Shown here: positions 9,632 through 18,633 of the stretch, piece after piece | Layout: every line of letters starts with the position of its first letter | Position numbering within the stretch: the first letter of the stretch is position 1 | NCBI GenBank assembly: GCA_003490145.1 | Contig: QULQ01000004.1 | Coordinates: 211,056-275,055, forward strand | Source: Lachnospiraceae bacterium OM04-12BH | GTDB taxonomy: Bacteria > Bacillota > Clostridia > Lachnospirales > Lachnospiraceae | Length of the DNA stretch: 64,000 nucleotides | Reading direction: 5' to 3' | Position numbers and translations under genes: made by a program | Notes under the pieces: generated by a model | The model's input: only the letters and a program-made list of their open reading frames with translations | What the model was told of the DNA's origin: nothing | The model's database searches: none

Positions 9632-10627
9632 ATGAAAAAAATACTTGTACTGCTTACCGGTGGAACTATTGGAAGCAAAGTGGAAAACGGAGTGATAGAT
9701 GTGGGAGAAAATTCGGTTTATCTGCTCACCAGTCTGTACGAGGAGAAGTTTGGGAAAGAGGACTTTGAGGTACGGGTGCCTCTGCAGATCTTAAGTGAAA
9801 ATATGACAATGGACAGTCTTCTTGTACTGCTTAAGGCGGTCAGGGATGTGAAGACAGAAGAGTATGCGGGTGTGATCATTGCGCATGGCTCTGACACACT
9901 GTCCTTTACTTCAGCTTTTATGGGACTCCTTTTTGACCATTACAAAATTCCCATTGTTCTGGTGGCAAGCAATCTTCCACTGTCAAAGCCGGAAGGAAAC
10001 GGTCTTGCCAACTTTGCGGCTGCTGTTTCCTTTATCCGGAACAGCGCACAGGGAGGAGCCTATGTGATCTACCGGGATCACAAAAGCTGCATGAAGGTAT
10101 ACCATGCCCTGACTATCTGCGAGGCAGATCCGGTACTGGACGATTACCATGACTTTAGTGGGGAAGCCTTTGGATATATGGAGGATGGAAGGTTTATTCC
10201 CTTCAGAAAAAATGAAAAACAGAAGGGGCAGACGGGACGAAGTGCAGTTTCTGATGGCACGGAAACACATCGTTACATTGTGCCAGACAGCTTTGACAAT
10301 TCTGTTCTGGTGATCCGTCCTTACCCAGGAATGGATTATTCCTTCTTTAATCTGAAGGGAGAGAAAAAGCCTGTGGCAGTGCTGCATTATCTGTATCATT
10401 CCGCAACAGCCTGCGTAGTGGGAGAGCACACCGGCTTCGCGGAGTTTGCAAAAAGATGCCGGGAAAAGGCCATCCCACTATATACGGCTTCTTATAAGCA
10501 GACAAAAGGGGATCTGTATGCCAGTGCAGACCAGCTCCTTAAGGAAGGAGCCATTCCACTGCTGAACCAGTCGGTAGAAGCAGCGTATGCAAGGCTCATG
10601 CTTCACTTTAATGGAGGCGAAATATAA
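9632..10627 (+). CDS. Asparaginase-family protein
   Basis: A 331-residue protein starting MKKILVLLTGGTIGSK, the asparaginase/glutaminase N-terminal motif that carries the first catalytic threonine. The second motif reads HGSDT rather than the usual HGTDT, so serine replaces the second catalytic threonine. The C-terminal domain contains VIRPYPGMD and a ligand-like GEHTG loop. Family members deamidate asparagine, or act as amidases of tRNA-transamidation or antibiotic-tailoring type; the substrate is not certain here. ATG 9632 follows GAGGAAG. A TATAAT at 9598-9603 may be its -10, without an evident -35. Confidence 0.8.
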   Translation: MKKILVLLTGGTIGSKVENGVIDVGENSVYLLTSLYEEKFGKEDFEVRVPLQILSENMTMDSLLVLLKAVRDVKTEEYAGVIIAHGSDTLSFTSAFMGLLFDHYKIPIVLVASNLPLSKPEGNGLANFAAAVSFIRNSAQGGAYVIYRDHKSCMKVYHALTICEADPVLDDYHDFSGEAFGYMEDGRFIPFRKNEKQKGQTGRSAVSDGTETHRYIVPDSFDNSVLVIRPYPGMDYSFFNLKGEKKPVAVLHYLYHSATACVVGEHTGFAEFAKRCREKAIPLYTASYKQTKGDLYASADQLLKEGAIPLLNQSVEAAYARLMLHFNGGEI

Positions 10628-10695
10628 GGAAAAAAAGAAGATGTTAAAATTTTGTGTAAAATCTGAAACTTTTTCTATGCGAATTTAGGCTTTTG

Positions 10696-10704
10696 TGTTA
10701 TACT
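10696..10704 (+). promoter_or_regulatory. Extended -10 promoter of the decarboxylase operon
   Basis: TGTTATACT is an extended -10 element (TGn-TATACT) about 80 nt before the first gene of the operon; no convincing -35 is present. The leader between it and ATG 10785 ends in a GGAGGG ribosome site. Confidence 0.55.
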
Positions 10705-10784
10705 ACCATAGACGCATTTATGGGGATTCTATGCCCCTGCGAATTAAGTTATTATTTTTTTAATATAAAATGGAGGGCTGAAAA

Positions 10785-12212
10785 ATGAGTACTACTTCAC
10801 AGGCGAGTCAAAGAATTGCAGCTTTACTCGACGAAAACAGTTTCGTTGAAATCGGCGGTCTTGTTACAGCAAGAAGCACAGATTTCAATCTGAAACAGAC
10901 AGAAACTCCTTCTGACGGTGTTATCACCGGCTATGGAGTGATTGATGGCAACCTTGTGTATGTTTACAGCCAGGACGCTTCCGTATTAAACGGTACTGTC
11001 GGCGAGATGCATGCAAAGAAGATTGCCAACCTTTACAATCTTGCACTGAAAATGGGCGCACCGGTAATCGGACTGATCGACTCAGCAGGACTGAGACTTC
11101 AGGAGGCTACTGATGCACTGAATGCTTTTGGCGAGATTTATATGAGCCAGGTTAAGGCTTCCGGCGTGATCCCCCAGATCACAGCAGTGTTCGGAACCTG
11201 TGGCGGTGGTCTTGCACTGATCCCCACTCTGACAGACTTTACCTTTATGGAAGGCTCCAAGGCAAAGCTGTTTGTTAACGCTCCCAATGCACTGGATGGC
11301 AATGTGATCACCAAGTGTGATACCTCTGCTGCTGATTTCCAGAGCAAGGAAGCAGGAATTGTTGATGTTGTTGCTGATGAGGCAGGAATCCTTGCACAGA
11401 TCCGTGAGCTGGTTTCCCTCCTTCCTGCAAACAATGAGGATGGTTCCTATGAAGAGTGCAGCGATGATCTGAACAGAGCATGTGCAGAGATCGCAAACTG
11501 TGTTGGAGATACTTCCATCGCACTTTCCCAGATTGCTGACAACGGTGCAGTATTTGAAGTAAAGCGTGAGTACGCTAAGGATATGGTAACTGCTTTCATC
11601 AAGCTGAATGGCGCTACTGTTGGTGCTGTTGCTAACAGAACCGAGGTTTATGGAGAGGATGGAACCGTAACAGAGAAATATGATGCAGTTCTTTCCGCAG
11701 CTGGCTGCTACAAGGCTGCAGAATTCATTAACTTCTGTGATGCATTTGAAATCCCTGTACTGTCACTTACTAATGTAAAGGGCTTCAAGGCAGACAAGCA
11801 GAACGAGAAGGGCATTGCGAATGCAGCAGCAAAGCTTACATACGCATTTGCAAACGCAACTGTACCCAAGGTAAACGTGATCATCGGACAGGCTTACGGA
11901 AGCGCATATGTGACCATGAACTCCAAGGCAATCGGTGCTGATATCACCATGGCATGGCCGGATGCAAAGATCGGTACAATGGATGCAAAGCTTGCAGCCA
12001 AGATCATCTGCGACGGACAGGGAGCAGATGCGATTGATGCCTGTGCAAAGGAATATGAAGCACTTCAGACCAGCGCAGCAAGTGCAGCAAAGAGAGGATA
12101 TGTTGACCAGATCGTTGAACCCGTTGATACACGTAAGTATGTGATCGGCGCATTTGAGATGCTTTTCTCAAAGAGTGAAGACCTTCCGGCCAAGAAGCAT
12201 GGTACAGTTTAG
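10785..12212 (+). CDS. Acyl-CoA carboxyltransferase subunit (MmdA/12S-like)
   Basis: A 475-residue crotonase-fold carboxyltransferase of the biotin-dependent family that includes methylmalonyl-CoA decarboxylase alpha, propionyl-CoA carboxylase beta and the 12S transcarboxylase subunit. Two carboxyltransferase half-domains are visible: N-terminal (IGLIDSAGLRLQEA, FGTCGGGLAL) and C-terminal (ALSLTNVKGF, VIIGQAYGSAYVTM, GTMDAKLAAKI). It would transfer CO2 between an acyl-CoA and biotin on the carrier encoded at 12987. First gene of a five-gene operon. It is diverged, so the acyl-CoA substrate is not assignable from sequence. Confidence 0.85.
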   Translation: MSTTSQASQRIAALLDENSFVEIGGLVTARSTDFNLKQTETPSDGVITGYGVIDGNLVYVYSQDASVLNGTVGEMHAKKIANLYNLALKMGAPVIGLIDSAGLRLQEATDALNAFGEIYMSQVKASGVIPQITAVFGTCGGGLALIPTLTDFTFMEGSKAKLFVNAPNALDGNVITKCDTSAADFQSKEAGIVDVVADEAGILAQIRELVSLLPANNEDGSYEECSDDLNRACAEIANCVGDTSIALSQIADNGAVFEVKREYAKDMVTAFIKLNGATVGAVANRTEVYGEDGTVTEKYDAVLSAAGCYKAAEFINFCDAFEIPVLSLTNVKGFKADKQNEKGIANAAAKLTYAFANATVPKVNVIIGQAYGSAYVTMNSKAIGADITMAWPDAKIGTMDAKLAAKIICDGQGADAIDACAKEYEALQTSAASAAKRGYVDQIVEPVDTRKYVIGAFEMLFSKSEDLPAKKHGTV

Positions 12213-12230
12213 AAAGGAAGATTACTTAAT

Positions 12231-12950
12231 ATGAAAAAATGGTTATTGATATTAGGTATGATTACCTGTATGGCAGGTCTGACAGCGTGCGGTGGGAAAG
12301 AAGCAGTTGAAGGCTTTATGACCCCGGAAACAGCAGAAACCTATGCGACAGAGAATATTGCCGCTATGAACCAGGTTGTAATGCAGGGCGCACAGGCTCA
12401 GGTTACTGATCCTGTATGGACAGCCGCTTTGGACAGCTGGGAAACAGCTTCTGAAGAAATGGGTAGTTATGTGGAAGTCATCAGTGTTACCAGCAGCTTT
12501 GATGACAAAGATGGTACGATCGATGCCGTGATTAAGGGAACTGACAGAAATGCAGTAGTTGAGTTTGTATTTGACAATCAGGCGATCACAGGTATTTCCG
12601 TCAATGTAGAATATACATTTGGCGAGAAGATGGAGAAGGCCGCATTAAACACTCTGCTCGGTATGGGAACCGTATTCGTAGTTCTGATCCTGATCAGCCT
12701 GCTGATCAGCTGCTTTACCTTCATTCCCAAGATTCAGGCTGTATTCAGCAAGAAGCCGAAGGAAGAAGCAAAGAAAGAGCCTGCAGTGGACAAGGCTATT
12801 GCACAGATTGTTGAAAATGAAGAATTATCTGATGATCTGGAGCTGGTTGCCGTTATTTCTGCAGCGATTGCAGCAAGCGAAGGTGCTGCATCCACAGATG
12901 GATTTGTAGTAAGAAGTATCAGACGTGCCAGCAAATGGCAGAGAGCATAA
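12231..12950 (+). CDS. OadG-like gamma subunit fused to an extracytoplasmic lipoprotein domain
   Basis: A 239-residue protein with an N-terminal lipoprotein signal (lipobox LTAC, Cys about residue 20), an exported globular domain of about 110 residues, one transmembrane helix (TVFVVLILISLLISCF) and a cytoplasmic charged tail (KKPKEEAKKEPAVDK) followed by a helical region. The helix plus Lys/Pro/Glu linker is typical of the gamma subunit of Na+-translocating decarboxylases, which anchors the complex. The lipoprotein extension is absent from the short classical OadG. It is 18 nt downstream of the carboxyltransferase. Confidence 0.8.
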   Translation: MKKWLLILGMITCMAGLTACGGKEAVEGFMTPETAETYATENIAAMNQVVMQGAQAQVTDPVWTAALDSWETASEEMGSYVEVISVTSSFDDKDGTIDAVIKGTDRNAVVEFVFDNQAITGISVNVEYTFGEKMEKAALNTLLGMGTVFVVLILISLLISCFTFIPKIQAVFSKKPKEEAKKEPAVDKAIAQIVENEELSDDLELVAVISAAIAASEGAASTDGFVVRSIRRASKWQRA

Positions 12951-12986
12951 TTCAGTAAAGGAATCAATTACAGGAGGAAATGAGTA

Positions 12987-13358
12987 ATGAAGAATTATAC
13001 AATTACCGTAAATGGAAACGTATATGATGTAGTAGTAGAAGAGGGCGCATCTACAGGAGCACCCGTTGCAGCACCTGCAGCACCCAAGGCTGCTCCCAAG
13101 GCAGCACCTGCAGCAGCTCCCGCAGCTAAGGCAGCCGGCGCAGGCAGCATCAAGGTAGAAGCCGGTGCAGCTGGTAAGGTATTCAAGATCGAAGCAAGCG
13201 TAGGACAGGCTGTAAAGAAGGGTGACGCTGTTGTCGTTGTAGAAGCAATGAAGATGGAAATCCCCGTTGTAGCACCTGAAGACGGAACAGTTGCAAGCAT
13301 TGATGTAGCTGTTGGCGATGCAGTAGAAGCAGGCGCTGTACTGGCAACTCTGAACTAA
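12987..13358 (+). CDS. Biotin carboxyl carrier protein
   Basis: A 123-residue carrier that shuttles CO2 as carboxybiotin between the carboxyltransferases and the membrane pump. The biotinyl-lysine lies in EAMKMEIPV (about residue 89). The N-terminal 20 residues form a short beta segment, followed by a flexible Ala/Pro/Lys linker (about residues 28-50) and the biotinyl domain. A strong AGGAGG precedes ATG 12987. It supplies the biotin domain that the OadA-like protein at 14589 lacks. Confidence 0.93.
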   Translation: MKNYTITVNGNVYDVVVEEGASTGAPVAAPAAPKAAPKAAPAAAPAAKAAGAGSIKVEAGAAGKVFKIEASVGQAVKKGDAVVVVEAMKMEIPVVAPEDGTVASIDVAVGDAVEAGAVLATLN

Positions 13359-13415
13359 TTCAGTACAGAAGCATGCAGATGATTGCATGGTGAATGACAA
13401 CAGGAGGTTAAAAAA

Positions 13416-14567
13416 ATGGATTATATCGTATCTACACTGTCCAATCTGATCCATCAGACAGCCTTTTTCAACCTGACATGGGGCAATTACCTGATGATCC
13501 TTGTGGCATGTGTATTTCTCTATCTTGCGATTGCCAAGGGGTTTGAACCCTTACTGCTTTTGCCGATCGCATTTGGTATGCTGCTTGTAAATATCTATCC
13601 TGACATTATGCTCAGCATAGAGGATTCCCCAAACGGAACCGGCGGCTTACTGTATTATTTTTATCTCTTAGACGAATGGGCAATCCTCCCGTCCCTGATC
13701 TTCATGGGTGTTGGTGCAATGACAGACTTCGGTCCCCTGATTGCCAATCCTAAGAGCTTCCTTCTTGGTGCAGCAGCACAGTTCGGTATCTTCGCAGCTT
13801 ACTTCGGAGCTATCGCACTTGGCTTCAATGACAAGGCTGCAGCAGCAATCTCCATCATTGGTGGTGCTGATGGTCCTACCTCTATTTTCCTGGCGGGTAA
13901 ACTTGGACAGACAGCACTCCTTGGACCGATCGCTGTAGCGGCATATTCCTATATGTCACTGGTTCCGATCATCCAGCCGCCTATCATGAAGCTGCTGACA
14001 AGTGAAAAGGAAAGAAAGATTAAAATGGGTCAGCTTCGCCCGGTTTCCAAGCTGGAGAAGATCCTGTTCCCTATCATTGTTACTATCGTAGTCAGCCTGA
14101 TCCTGCCTACCACAGCACCCCTTGTTGGTATGCTGATGCTCGGTAATCTGTTTAAGGAGTCAGGTGTAGTAAGACAGCTGACAGATACTGCAAGTAATGC
14201 ATTGATGTACATCGTAGTTATCGTACTTGGTACATCAGTAGGAGCAACAACGAGTGCAGAAGCTTTCCTGAATGCAGATACCTTAAAGATCGTAGCACTT
14301 GGTCTTATTGCATTCGCATTCGGTACCGCTGCAGGTGTTCTGTTCGGTAAGCTGATGTGTGTTGTTACCAAGGGTGCTGTTAATCCGCTGATCGGTTCTG
14401 CCGGAGTATCCGCAGTTCCCATGGCAGCCAGAGTATCACAGAAGGTTGGAGCTGAAGCAGATCCTACCAACTTCCTTCTGATGCATGCAATGGGACCTAA
14501 CGTAGCAGGTGTTATTGGTACAGCAGTAGCAGCCGGAACCTTTATGGCTGTATTTGGAATATTTTAA
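13416..14567 (+). CDS. Na+-translocating decarboxylase beta subunit (OadB/MmdB/GcdB)
   Basis: A 383-residue polytopic membrane protein that couples decarboxylation of carboxybiotin to Na+ export. The hallmark segments are [15 protein letters not shown] and the C-terminal [20 protein letters not shown] with the following [15 protein letters not shown]. Roughly nine to eleven hydrophobic segments are present. ATG 13416 follows AGGAGGTTAAAAA. It fits with the gamma subunit, biotin carrier and carboxyltransferases encoded on either side as one complex. Confidence 0.95.
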   Translation: MDYIVSTLSNLIHQTAFFNLTWGNYLMILVACVFLYLAIAKGFEPLLLLPIAFGMLLVNIYPDIMLSIEDSPNGTGGLLYYFYLLDEWAILPSLIFMGVGAMTDFGPLIANPKSFLLGAAAQFGIFAAYFGAIALGFNDKAAAAISIIGGADGPTSIFLAGKLGQTALLGPIAVAAYSYMSLVPIIQPPIMKLLTSEKERKIKMGQLRPVSKLEKILFPIIVTIVVSLILPTTAPLVGMLMLGNLFKESGVVRQLTDTASNALMYIVVIVLGTSVGATTSAEAFLNADTLKIVALGLIAFAFGTAAGVLFGKLMCVVTKGAVNPLIGSAGVSAVPMAARVSQKVGAEADPTNFLLMHAMGPNVAGVIGTAVAAGTFMAVFGIF

Positions 14568-14588
14568 TTCATATAGGAGGATATTAAA

Positions 14589-16022
14589 ATGGCTGAACAG
14601 GTTAAGAAACCGATCGGAATTATGGAAACCGTTCTTCGTGATGCACATCAGTCCCTGATTGCAACAAGAATGCCCACCGAGATCATGCTTCCGATCGTAG
14701 ATAAAATGGATAAGGTTGGATACCATGCAGTAGAGTGCTGGGGTGGAGCAACCTTCGACGCATCCCTTCGTTTCCTGAAAGAGGATCCATGGGACAGACT
14801 TCGTAAATTAAGAGATGGATTCAAGAATACCAAGCTGCAGATGCTTTTCAGAGGTCAGAACATCCTCGGATACAGACCTTATGCTGATGACGTTGTATAC
14901 GCATTCGTTGAGAAGTCTATCGCAAATGGTATTGATGTAATCCGTATTTTCGACTGCTTAAATGACCTTCGTAACCTTCAGGCAGCTGTAGATGCTACCG
15001 GGAAGATCAAGAAGCAGGAAGGCAGAGGAGAAGCACAGGTAGCTCTGTCCTATACACTGGGTGATGCTTATACTCTCGAGTACTGGGCAGATATGGCTAA
15101 GAAGATCGAAGAGATGGGTGCTGATTCTATCTGTATCAAGGATATGGCAGGTCTGCTTGTTCCTTATAAGGCTGGCGAGCTGATCAAGGCTATGAAGGAG
15201 AACACAAAGCTCCCGATCCAGCTGCATACACACTATACTTCAGGTGTAGCTTCCATGACATATCTGAAGGCAGTAGAAGCTGGTGTAGATGTTATCGACT
15301 GTGCAATTTCACCTTTCGCACTTGGTACATCACAGCCTGCAACAGAAGTTATGGTTGAGACCTTTAAGGGAACTCCTTATGATACCGGTTACGATCAGAA
15401 CCTTCTGGCAGAAATTGCTGATTACTTCAGACCTTACCGTGAGGAGTGCCTTGAAAGCGGTCTCATGAGCACAAAGGTTCTTGGTGTTAATATCAAGACT
15501 CTGCTTTATCAGGTACCTGGCGGAATGCTTTCCAACATGGTCAGCCAGCTGAAAGAGCAGCATGCAGAAGATAAGTATCAGGCAGTACTGGAAGAGATCC
15601 CGAGAGTCCGTAAGGACTGCGGTGAGCCTCCGCTGGTTACTCCTTCTTCCCAGATCGTTGGTACACAGGCTGTATTCAACGTATTAATGGGTGAGAGATA
15701 CAAGATGGCTACAGGAGAGTTCAAGGATCTGCTTCGTGGTAAGTATGGTCAGACTGTTAAGCCTATGAACCAGGAGGTTATTGACAAGGTTATTCCTGGA
15801 GAGCAGAGATTCACATCCCGTTCTGCAGATGCTGCAGGCTTAACAAACGAGATGGACAAGCTCGAATCCGAAATGAAGGAATGGAAGCAGCAGGATGAGG
15901 ACGTTCTGTCCTATGCACTGTTCCCTCAGGTAGCAACAGACTTCTTCAAGTATCGTCAGGCACAGCAGGAAAAGGTTGATATGAGCCAGGCTGATACCAA
16001 GAATGCAGCATATCCTGTATAA
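14589..16022 (+). CDS. Oxaloacetate decarboxylase alpha / pyruvate carboxylase subunit B-type carboxyltransferase, without biotin domain
   Basis: A 477-residue TIM-barrel carboxyltransferase of the OadA/5S family. Visible: the first metal-ligand motif RDAHQSLIATR, the GATFDASLRFLKEDPW segment, the biotin-CO2 lysine context ICIKDMAGLL and the HxH metal ligands in QLHTHYTSG. The C-terminal biotinyl domain of classical OadA is missing; the protein stops after the helical PYC_OADA region, so it must use the separate carrier at 12987. It is 21 nt after the beta subunit and last in the operon before a strong terminator. Confidence 0.92.
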   Translation: MAEQVKKPIGIMETVLRDAHQSLIATRMPTEIMLPIVDKMDKVGYHAVECWGGATFDASLRFLKEDPWDRLRKLRDGFKNTKLQMLFRGQNILGYRPYADDVVYAFVEKSIANGIDVIRIFDCLNDLRNLQAAVDATGKIKKQEGRGEAQVALSYTLGDAYTLEYWADMAKKIEEMGADSICIKDMAGLLVPYKAGELIKAMKENTKLPIQLHTHYTSGVASMTYLKAVEAGVDVIDCAISPFALGTSQPATEVMVETFKGTPYDTGYDQNLLAEIADYFRPYREECLESGLMSTKVLGVNIKTLLYQVPGGMLSNMVSQLKEQHAEDKYQAVLEEIPRVRKDCGEPPLVTPSSQIVGTQAVFNVLMGERYKMATGEFKDLLRGKYGQTVKPMNQEVIDKVIPGEQRFTSRSADAAGLTNEMDKLESEMKEWKQQDEDVLSYALFPQVATDFFKYRQAQQEKVDMSQADTKNAAYPV

Positions 16023-16060
16023 TCTAGGATTCTGAACAGAAATTAAATCATTAAATGCAA

Positions 16061-16120
16061 GCCCCTCTGGGTCATGGTATTTCAGATAGTGAAATGCCAT
16101 GACTTTGGAGGGGTCTTTCT
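16061..16120 (+). terminator. Terminator of the decarboxylase operon
   Basis: A long hairpin: CCCCTC pairs with GAGGGG at the base and GTCATGGTATTTC pairs with GAAATGCCATGAC (one G-U) above, with a T-rich TCTTTCT tail. Confidence 0.85.
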
Positions 16121-16204
16121 GGTTCGTCAGATAGCATATGGAAGGATCTTAAGAAAATCTTCAGGCGGAATTAAGGAAGCCTACAGATAGGATAGAGAAA
16201 ATAT

Positions 16205-16213
16205 TGCTATAAT
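16205..16213 (+). promoter_or_regulatory. Extended -10 promoter of the amidase gene
   Basis: TGCTATAAT is a perfect extended -10 (TGn-TATAAT), 28 nt before ATG 16242. No good -35 accompanies it, as is usual for extended -10 promoters. Confidence 0.65.
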
Positions 16214-16241
16214 CATGTTATTACAAAAGAGGGGTGACACG

Positions 16242-17072
16242 ATGAGGCAGGCTTTGGAAAGACAGAGAACGGAAAGACAGAGAACGGAAAGACAGGGGGA
16301 AGAGCTGGATCTGATCGACATTTCCAGAGCGGGAAAGGGCAGACAGAAAGCTTCACGATCCGGATACAGAAGCAGAACAGCAGAAGAAGTCAGAATCAGA
16401 AGAAAGAGAAGGAAAAGACGGAGACAGAAAAAGGTTTTCCATATCCTGCTTTTACTGATACTGACAGGACTGCTGGCTCTGTTTCTTTTTCTTTTGTTAC
16501 GGAACATTGCAGGAAAAAAAGGGATAGAGAGCACATGGAAGCTGCAGGAGATCATAAATGGGAGCAGACCAGAGAAGCCGGAGATCACAGAAGAATTTCT
16601 GACACCGAACCCCTATTCAAGACCACAGACAAAGCTGAAAAAGGTTAAAAATATCTTTGTGCACTATACCGCAAATCCGGGAACCAGTGCAGAGCAGAAC
16701 AGAAGCTATTTTGAAAATCTGGGAGTGACGGGAGAAACATCTGCAAGTGCCCATTTTGTGATCAGCTATGACGGCTCCATCGTGCAGTGCCTGCCGCTTG
16801 ATGAGATGGGATATGCAGTAAAAACAAGGAACGAGGATTCCGTTTCCATAGAGTGCTGTTATTTGGATGAGGACGGAAAATTTACTGATGCAACGTACCA
16901 GTCACTGCTTAAACTGAGTGCCTGGCTTCTCTCGGAGTATCATCTGAAGCCGGCAGATATGAGACGGCACTACGACGAGGGCGGGAAAAAGTGTCCTCTT
17001 TATTACGTGGAGCATGAAGATGCGTGGGAACAGTTCCTGACAGATCTTGAAGACCTTAAGAATTCTTATTGA
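16242..17072 (+). CDS. Membrane-anchored N-acetylmuramoyl-L-alanine amidase (Amidase_2/PGRP)
   Basis: A 276-residue type II membrane protein. The cytoplasmic N-terminus is extremely basic and contains a tandem ERQRT repeat; one hydrophobic helix (about residues 66-92) follows, then an extracellular Amidase_2 domain that cuts the MurNAc-L-Ala bond. Zinc-ligand positions are seen in IFVHYTANPG and in RRHYDEGGKKCP, with a GYAVKTRNEDSVSIECC core strand. ATG 16242 is chosen because AGAGGGGTG (16228-16235) is 6 nt upstream; an in-frame ATG at 16215 lacks a ribosome site and falls in the promoter region. Confidence 0.88.
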   Translation: MRQALERQRTERQRTERQGEELDLIDISRAGKGRQKASRSGYRSRTAEEVRIRRKRRKRRRQKKVFHILLLLILTGLLALFLFLLLRNIAGKKGIESTWKLQEIINGSRPEKPEITEEFLTPNPYSRPQTKLKKVKNIFVHYTANPGTSAEQNRSYFENLGVTGETSASAHFVISYDGSIVQCLPLDEMGYAVKTRNEDSVSIECCYLDEDGKFTDATYQSLLKLSAWLLSEYHLKPADMRRHYDEGGKKCPLYYVEHEDAWEQFLTDLEDLKNSY

Positions 17073-17097
17073 CAGAAAAACGAAAAGATTCTAAAAT
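17069..17097 (+). promoter_or_regulatory. Promoter of the TetR-family gene
   Basis: A perfect TTGACA (17069-17074), 17-nt spacer and TAAAAT (17092-17097). The -35 box overlaps the stop codon of the amidase gene. Confidence 0.8.
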
Positions 17098-17131
17098 AAT
17101 AACGGATGTTATACAAAGGAGGGGAAACAGA

Positions 17132-17677
17132 ATGGCAAGGAAAGAATCCATAACCAAAGATGCTCTTCTGACAGCGGCATTTGCACTTCTGCAGGAAGAG
17201 GGAAGTCTGCAGGTAACAGCCAGAAAGCTGGCGGCAAAGGCCGGATGTTCCACGCAGCCTATTTTCCGTATTTACAAGAATATGGATGAGCTTTATGAGG
17301 CTCTGTTTGAAAAGGCATGTGATTTTTTCCAAAATTATTATGACAGCTTTTCAAGGCAGACTGTGACACCGTTTGTTCATCTTGGAAATATTTATATCAG
17401 ATTTGCGGCAGAGCATAAAAATCTGTTTTCCTATATTTTCCTGTCAGAAAACCGGTTTGGGAGAAGTATGTATGATCTGGTCAATGGCAGAAGCGGAAAT
17501 GTGAGCAGAGAAATCCAGTCAGCAGCTTCCCAGGGGAGCAGAAACGCGCAGGAGCTTTTCATGAAGATGTGGATCTTCATTCACGGGGCAGCCTGTATGT
17601 CACTGACCGGTGATTATGACCTTCAGGAGGAAGAAACGATCCAGATGCTGAAGGATTCTTATCAGGCATTCAGATAG
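17132..17677 (+). CDS. TetR/AcrR-family transcriptional regulator
   Basis: A 181-residue regulator with an N-terminal TetR helix-turn-helix (VTARKLAAKAGCSTQPIFRIYKNMDELYE, about residues 27-55) and an alpha-helical ligand-binding domain resembling the TetR_C/WHG type. ATG 17132 follows AAGGAGGGG (17116-17124); the upstream in-frame TTG at 17069 is part of the promoter. The target and ligand are unknown; the next gene, 14 nt downstream, is also a regulator. Confidence 0.9.
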   Translation: MARKESITKDALLTAAFALLQEEGSLQVTARKLAAKAGCSTQPIFRIYKNMDELYEALFEKACDFFQNYYDSFSRQTVTPFVHLGNIYIRFAAEHKNLFSYIFLSENRFGRSMYDLVNGRSGNVSREIQSAASQGSRNAQELFMKMWIFIHGAACMSLTGDYDLQEEETIQMLKDSYQAFR

Positions 17678-17691
17678 GGAAGAGGAACAGT

Positions 17692-18633
17692 ATGGAGCAA
17701 CAGGAATTTGATATTATAACCAGAATGAATGAAAAATATATCAAGATGAGTAAGGGGCATAAGGCTATTGCTGCTTATATTTCGGATCATTATGATCAGG
17801 CAGCCTTTATGACAGCGGCAAAGCTTGGTGAGACAGTAGGGGTCAGTGAATCAACGGTTGTCCGGTTTGCCATGCATCTTGGATATGAGGGTTATCCGGA
17901 GTTTCAGAATGCACTGGCAGAGTGGGTGAAGAACAAGCTGAACAGTGTGCAGAAGATGGGAGCCAAGTACGGGAAGAGTACCCAGTCGGAGATCCTGACT
18001 TCTGTGCTGAGTGCAGATATCGAGAAGATCCAGGATACGATCGTAAATCTGGATCCGGCAGCCTTTGAGGCGGCAGTTGATATCATTCTGGGAGCGCAGA
18101 CGATTTATCTGATCGGAGTGAGAAGCTGTGAGCCTCTTGCAGATTTTCTGCATTTTTATCTGAATATGATCCGCGGCAATGTGGTACTTATAAAGACTAC
18201 AAGTGTATCGGAGATGTTTGAACAGATGATCCGGGTGGGAGAAAAGGATGCCGTGATTGGTATCAGTTTTCCCAGATATTCCATGAGAACCCTGAAGGCC
18301 ATGGAGTTTGCCAACGACAGAAATGCCAAGGTGATCACCATAACAGACAGCATCCATTCCCCCATGAACCTGTATTCATCCTGCAATCTTCTGGCAAGGA
18401 GTGATATGGTTTCCATCGTGGATTCCCTGGTTGCGCCCTTAAGCGTGATCAATGCCCTTGTAGTGGCGCTCTGCCTACGAAGACCGGATGATGTGAAAAG
18501 AAACCTTGAGACGCTAGAGGACGTCTGGAACAATTATCAGGTATACTTAAATGATGAGATCAATTTTATCGATGAAGAACCGATTTTGAACTATTCCCTG
18601 ACGAGACAGGAAGAGGAAGATGGCAATGAATAA
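17692..18633 (+). CDS. MurR/RpiR-family transcriptional regulator
   Basis: A 313-residue protein with an N-terminal RpiR winged helix (MTAAKLGETVGVSESTVVRF, about residues 43-63) and a C-terminal SIS sugar-phosphate-binding domain (IYLIGVRSCEPLADF, VIGISFPRYSMRTLKAMEFA). Members sense phosphosugars and control sugar or amino-sugar catabolism. Its 3' end overlaps the next gene by 8-14 nt, so translation may be coupled. No sugar gene lies nearby, so its regulon is elsewhere. Confidence 0.9.
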   Translation: MEQQEFDIITRMNEKYIKMSKGHKAIAAYISDHYDQAAFMTAAKLGETVGVSESTVVRFAMHLGYEGYPEFQNALAEWVKNKLNSVQKMGAKYGKSTQSEILTSVLSADIEKIQDTIVNLDPAAFEAAVDIILGAQTIYLIGVRSCEPLADFLHFYLNMIRGNVVLIKTTSVSEMFEQMIRVGEKDAVIGISFPRYSMRTLKAMEFANDRNAKVITITDSIHSPMNLYSSCNLLARSDMVSIVDSLVAPLSVINALVVALCLRRPDDVKRNLETLEDVWNNYQVYLNDEINFIDEEPILNYSLTRQEEEDGNE

